From assembly GCA_963800415.1 (NCBI GenBank), contig CAWDBS010000074.1, positions 137,367 to 201,366 on the forward strand: a DNA stretch of 64,000 bases, in the 5' to 3' direction. The DNA is from Palsa-504 sp963800415 (GTDB lineage: Bacteria; Actinomycetota; Actinomycetes; Streptosporangiales; Streptosporangiaceae). The notes beneath the pieces were generated by a model. That model was not told where the DNA came from and did not search any database. It saw only the letters and a list, made by a program, of their open reading frames with translations. Numbering within the stretch: the stretch's first letter is position 1; each line of letters starts with the position of its first letter. Shown one piece after another: positions 62,799-64,000 of the stretch. A program made the translations under genes and the position numbers.

Positions 62799-64000
62799 GT
62801 GACGCTATTTCAGGAGGCGTCCGCGATCTCCGGTGAGATCGCGGAACTGCGCCACGCCATCCACCGGGAGCCGGAGATCGGCCATGACCTGCCGCGGACG
62901 CAGGACAAGGTGCTCGCCGCGCTCGACGGGCTCCGCTGGAGATCAGCCTGGGCAGGGAGCTCACCTCGGTGACCGCGGTGTTGCGCGGCGGCGCGGCCTG
63001 GCCCGGTGGTGCTGCTGCGCGGCGACATGGACGCGCTGCCGGTGACCGAGGCGACCGGGCTGCCGTACGCGTCGCGGATCGACGGTGTCATGCACGCCTG
63101 CGGCCACGACCTGCACACCGCGATGCTGGCCGGCGCCGCCCGGCTGCTCTGCCGCCCGGCAGGCCGACCTGCCCGGCAGCGTGATCTTCATGTTCCAGCC
63201 CGCCGAGGAGGGCGGCGACGGGGCCAGGATCATGATCGGGGAAGGCGTGCTCGACGCGGCGGGCGAGCGGCCGGTGGCCGCCTACGGCATGCACGTCTAG
63301 TCCCATCAGCTCGGCCATGGCGTGTTCGCGGTCCGGCCGGGCCCGGCGCTGGCCGCCGCGGACGAGCTCGGCGTCACGGTGCGCGGCCGCGGCGGGCACG
63401 CCTCGGCCCCGCATCTCAGCGCCGACCCGGTCCCGCCGCCTGCGAGATGGTGACCGCGCTGCAGACCATGGTCACCCGCCGGTTCGACGTGTTCGATCCG
63501 GTGGTCATCACGGTGGGCAGCTTCCACGCCGGGCACGGCGCACAACGTGATCCCCGACAAGGCCGAGTTCGAGGCCACCGACGCGCTCCGTTCAGCGCGC
63601 AGCTCACGGCAGCGCCTGCGGGACGAGACGCCGCGCGTGGTCGACGGGGCATCGCCGCGGCGCACGGCCTGACCGCGACGGCGCGACGTTCATCGAGGGC
63701 TACCCGGTCACGGTCAACGACCCGGCCGAGGCGAGCTTCGCCATGACGCACGCCGGCGGACCTGTTCGGCGTCGCCGCGGCGGTGACGCCATGCGGCGCC
63801 GCTGACCGGCGCCGAGGACTTCTCCTACGTGCTCGGCCAGGTGCCCGGCGCGTTCGTCATGCTCGGCGCCTGCCCGCCGGACGCCGACCCGGCCGCCGCC
63901 GCCGTCGAACCACTCGGCGGCCGCCCGGTCTTCGACGACGGCGTGCTCGCGGACGGCGCCGCCCTGCTACGCCGAACTCGCACTGCGCCGTCTCGCCGCG
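62799..64000 (+). pseudogene. M20-family amidohydrolase, many frameshifts, runs to window end
   Basis: Ordered pieces: AISGEIAELRHAIHREPEIG, VVLLRGDMDALPVTEATGLP, GVMHACGHDLHTAMLAGAAR (metal ligands), VIFMFQPAEEGGDGARIMI, RGRGGHASAPHLSADP and LTGAEDFSYVLGQVPGAF near 63800. At least five shifts. This fits amidohydrolases of the hippurate/N-acyl-amino-acid type. GTG start with AAGGAAGG 8 nt upstream. The gene probably ends at or just past the window edge. Confidence 0.75.

Overview
The window is GC-rich DNA (roughly 70% G+C by eye) from an actinomycete. Diagnostic content includes an ergothioneine locus (egtABCD), the SteA/SteB-type division locus, a SAV2177/DUF574-type methyltransferase, an ECF42-type sigma factor paired with a DGPF/YciI protein, WD40/BNR and MoaD partner genes, and frequent GTG/TTG starts with ATGA, GTGA or TGATG gene overlaps. 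A Streptosporangiales-like or related filamentous actinomycete is the best guess; the genus cannot be fixed from the sequence alone.

Layout. 0-8.1 kb: purine (ureide) catabolism, with a PucR-type regulator (frameshifted), uraD-uraH, allantoinase, allantoicase and glycerate kinase; a BNR-propeller gene coupled to a MoaD/ThiS-like gene sits between them on the other strand. 8.1-14.1 kb (minus strand): steA, steB/mctB, a diverged MraY-like protein, murJ and a glycosyltransferase, tightly overlapping and linked to envelope and septum biology. 14.3-18.7 kb: egtA-egtB-egtC-egtD, in which egtA and egtB carry frameshifts and egtD lacks about 69 internal residues. 18.7-34.8 kb: accessory region with stress-type small genes and decayed genes (PPOX-family protein, LuxR response regulator, acyl-CoA dehydrogenase and VOC remnants), an ECF42 sigma factor, a cation/proton antiporter, a second NAD kinase, and an SRPBCC-ArsR-DUF899 operon with a clear palindromic operator. 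34.9-38.8 kb (minus strand): small ORF, tlyA, ppnK, recN. This cluster is normally continuous with steA, so the 20.8 kb between recN and steA looks like an insertion or rearrangement (or a mis-join). 38.8-44.5 kb: SCP2 protein, histidine phosphatase, cutA, purC and small regulators. 45-51.2 kb: DinB protein and two tandem paralogous Ser/Thr kinases, the upstream one with a TM segment and a large extracellular propeller built from about ten repeats. 51.2-55.6 kb: DUF3291 protein, PIG-L deacetylase (frameshifted), GNAT acetyltransferase and an ABC exporter. 55.6-64 kb: aldo/keto reductase, an osmoprotectant ABC importer (opuB/opuC type), an enolase-superfamily enzyme, a type I methionine aminopeptidase and an M20 amidohydrolase; most of these carry several frameshifts.

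Two cross-cutting signals stand out. First, four copies of a 60-72 bp, C/G-homopolymer-rich double-hairpin repeat lie inside or at the ends of egtB and tlyA, are translated in the host proteins, and one coincides with a frameshift in tlyA. Second, single-base frameshifts occur throughout and become dense after 55 kb, so part of the apparent gene decay may be sequencing or assembly error; genes marked pseudogene for frameshift alone should be read with that caveat.

No rRNA, tRNA, CRISPR array or intact insertion sequence was recognised.
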